Shown here: positions 62,080 to 64,000 of the stretch, in pieces | How positions within the stretch are numbered: the stretch's first letter is position 1 | Layout of the letters: each line of letters opens with the position of its first letter | Source: Eonycteris spelaea | Taxonomy: Eukaryota > Chordata > Mammalia > Chiroptera > Pteropodidae | Direction: 5' to 3' | Assembly: GCA_003508835.1 (NCBI GenBank) | Contig: PUFA01000655.1 | Location: 57,446 to 121,445, forward strand | Length of the DNA stretch: 64,000 bases | Translations under genes and position numbers: made by a program | Notes under the pieces: model-generated | The model's input: the letters and a program-made list of their open reading frames with translations, nothing else | Database searches by the model: none | Told to the model about the DNA's origin: nothing

Positions 62080-62290
62080 AGCTGTTTGTTGAGCTCTTAC
62101 GATGCTCCAGATATCATGCCCAAATCTTTATATAACTGACCTAATTTAATTTTCCTTTGTCAGGTATATATCATTACCCTCGTTTACCGATGAGAAAACT
62201 GAGGCTAAGAGAGGAAAAGTAACTTGCCCCAGACCACAGAGCTAGTAAATGGTGGAGCTGGAACTCAAGCCTATATCTATCTGTCTTGGG
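62080..62290 (-). mobile_element. MIR SINE
   Basis: Antisense MIR: tgttgagctcttacgatgc, gatgagaaaactgaggctaag, aagtaacttgccccagacc, acagagctagtaaatgg, ggagctggaactcaagcc. Confidence 0.88.
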
Positions 62291-62296
62291 TCCTAA

Positions 62297-62527
62297 ATCA
62301 GGGCTCAGCAAACTTTTCTGCAAATGGCCTTTACAGATAACAAATATTTTACGCTTCTCAGGCCACATATTATCTGTTGCAACCTCTCAACTCTGTCTGC
62401 AACTGTAATATGAAAGCATTCACAGACTATACATTTAAAAATGAAAAAATAAAAATAAAACATTCTTAGCTCACCAGCAGTATAAAAACAGGTGGCCCAT
62501 GGGCCAGTATGAAACATTCCCCTAGGT
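62297..62527 (+). mobile_element. hAT-type DNA transposon fragment
   Basis: Reads cagggctcagcaaacttttc, acaaatattttacgcttctc, ttgcaacctctcaactctg, then aaacaggtggcccatgggcc. Most complete member of the family also found at 2113 and 53990. Confidence 0.78.
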
Positions 62528-62589
62528 AAAGTCAAAGGTCTATACTCCCCTGCTCCAGGGAGCGCAGCTGTAGACTTACCCACTTAACC

Positions 62590-62790
62590 TGTACTGAGGG
62601 CTTTTCGAAGCCAGACTCTATTTCCCAAAGACCTCACAACAACCCTCCCACAAGGCAGAAGCCATTACTATTTCCATTTGCGTGGACAAGCTTCAGGAAG
62701 TGAAAGAATTCACTGGTGAGGTGTGGGCTGGGATTTCAATCCAGGTAGTCTGACTCCAGAGCTGCATTTCCATCTCCACAGCCTGTATAT
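62590..62790 (-). mobile_element. MIR SINE
   Basis: Antisense MIR: gagggcttttcgaagccag, cctcacaacaaccctccc, cattactatttccatttgcg, tgggatttcaatccaggtag, tctgactccagagctgc. Confidence 0.75.
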
Positions 62791-62999
62791 GACTGAGCTG
62801 ACTAAAGCTGGAACCAACACCTCTTTAGCAGAGTCCTGGTCTCTTGGCTGCTCTGCTACCCACCTGTGTTCACAGGAGATATTTGCAGGGCCATTGCCAC
62901 CTCTGGCCCCCTGATGCAGGCCTCACATAGAGCGCCACCCTCTCACCACTTTGACCAGGCAGAAAACATTTCAGCTGACTGAAGATCAAGGGTCATTTC

Positions 63000-63140
63000 A
63001 GAAGGCCTGATTTCATATTCCCTCGTTAAATTTTAATGAGCCATTACATTCAATAGAATAAATGAGCTAAGGGATCAAACACATCATGTCCCATAATGTA
63101 ATTTTTTTAATTATAAATAAATATTGCAAGCACCAAGGAA
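63000..63140. promoter_or_regulatory. possible AT-rich conserved noncoding element
   Basis: Unique sequence dense in homeodomain-like ATTA/TAAT words (gttaaattttaatgagcc, attacattcaatagaa, aattataaataaatattgc). No repeat recognised. Only compositional support. Confidence 0.2.
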
Positions 63141-63394
63141 ATCACTTCCCAGACTCCCTTTCATTTACAGTATCCACTCTAGGTTCCACTCTGAGGCACC
63201 AACCTGCCACATTAAACCATGTCGTCATATAATGTTTCCCCCTCCATAAGACTTCTTCTGCCCTAATTCTGCAAATAATGGATTTAAGATAAGCCCCACA
63301 CGGACTGAGCAGAGCAAAGAAGAAAACAGGTCCTGGTCACAAAATAATAAATCCCTGTCTTCCCCATGGGCTGATATGTCATCCAGTGAAGTGA

Positions 63395-63545
63395 ACACGA
63401 GTTTTAAAGCCAGAAAACTAGTTTTGTTGGAGTGACACTGAACCTCAGTAACCCTTGAGTTCCTCATCCAGAACATGAGAACAGAAATGACTATGGCACA
63501 GGTTCTTGATTAAATGAAACAATATTTATAAAGTGGCCTAAACAC
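63395..63545 (+). mobile_element. MIR SINE fragment
   Basis: Reads ttttaaagccagaaaactag, gaacctcagtaacccttgag, gattaaatgaaacaatattt, aaagtggcctaaacac. Confidence 0.6.
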
Positions 63546-63915
63546 TAGCCCTCACCCTAACTCTTTCCTCTTAAGTAAGGATTTTATTTTTAAACCACAT
63601 GAAATAGAATAACTGCCATAGTGTCTGTTGTTTTTACTTTCCATATACATTATTTTAAATTTCCAAATAGTTATTAGCACAAGGTAAAAGAGGCGCTGTG
63701 ATACATTTAGATTGGAATTATCTAAAGTGATAGTCTTCCTAGATTTTCCTTAGGTCCATAGTGAAGTATATAAAATAGTAGCTCAAAAGCATATTTCAAT
63801 CTAGTTTATATACTCAGTGCAGGTTAACATAATACATCTATCACCTAATTGGTCAAACATAGCATGGCTTATAAAAGGCAATTACATCCAAAAATGTGCA
63901 GTAGACGCCCACCCA

Positions 63916-64000
63916 GGCCAGTGGCTTAGGCCATGAGAACTGAAGCCAGACTCCTTGGTTCACATCTCAACTCTGACACTTAGTAGCCACAGATGTGAAC
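63916..64000 (+). mobile_element. MIR SINE cut by the window edge
   Basis: Reads cagtggcttaggccatgaga, gaagccagactccttggttc, acatctcaactctgacactt. The remainder lies outside the window. Confidence 0.7.

Overview
The window is mammalian nuclear DNA with no bacterial-type gene organisation. It is almost entirely intron of one large neuronal gene. The only firm protein-coding feature is a 417-bp exon on the minus strand (11836-12252). Its 139 codons match, from memory of the family, the coiled-coil protein ERC2 (CAST/ELKS2, a presynaptic active-zone scaffold). Both splice sites are intact and phase 0. Transcription therefore runs right to left: 12253-64000 is upstream intron and 1-11835 is downstream intron. 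No other annotated ERC2 exon was recognised, which fits the very long introns of this gene.

The most interesting signal lies 642 bp upstream of that exon. A 24-nt in-frame segment (12895-12918, minus strand, peptide LLDARRTK) has an excellent 3' splice site (13-T run, a UGC next to the AG, candidate branch points) and a usable GT donor. It looks like a neuronal microexon that would add eight residues to the coiled coil just before the exon. This is an inference and needs RNA evidence.

Two processed retrocopies of housekeeping mRNAs sit in the introns. One is a broken FABP5 copy on the plus strand (4148-4843, target-site repeats visible). The other is an RPS27 copy on the minus strand (40646-41021) whose reading frame is still open, with all four zinc-binding cysteines and a 14-bp target duplication.

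The rest is interspersed repeats of several ages. The oldest are MIR and L2 on both strands, plus hAT-Charlie elements (MER5A, MER1 and relatives). Next come old L1 fragments, two MaLR-like LTRs and one other LTR-like unit. Younger L1 3' ends lie at 17.5-19.3, 22.66-23.3, 48.4, 49.1-50.3 and 52.7-53.5 kb. The young L1 tails carry the 'gtgaacacacaatg ... caccccaataaattt' type of 3' UTR that I associate with bats. A 5S-rRNA-derived SINE-like insertion (17553-17779) sits inside one of the L1s. 5S-derived SINEs are known from fruit bats, so the best guess for the source is a bat, perhaps Pteropodidae; this rests on memory of repeat families, not on a search.

Layout: 0-12 kb, downstream intron with MER5A, MIR, L2 and the FABP5 pseudogene, then the ERC2 exon. 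12-17.5 kb, microexon candidate and mostly unique intron. 17.5-31 kb, dense L1, L2 and MaLR. 31-44 kb, MIR, LTR, old L1 and L2 with the RPS27 retrocopy. 44-48 kb, mostly unique sequence with a possible conserved noncoding element. 48-60 kb, L1, L2 and MIR. 60-64 kb, unique sequence with MIR and hAT fragments. Repeat boundaries are read by eye and are good to roughly 10-50 bp unless target duplications are cited.
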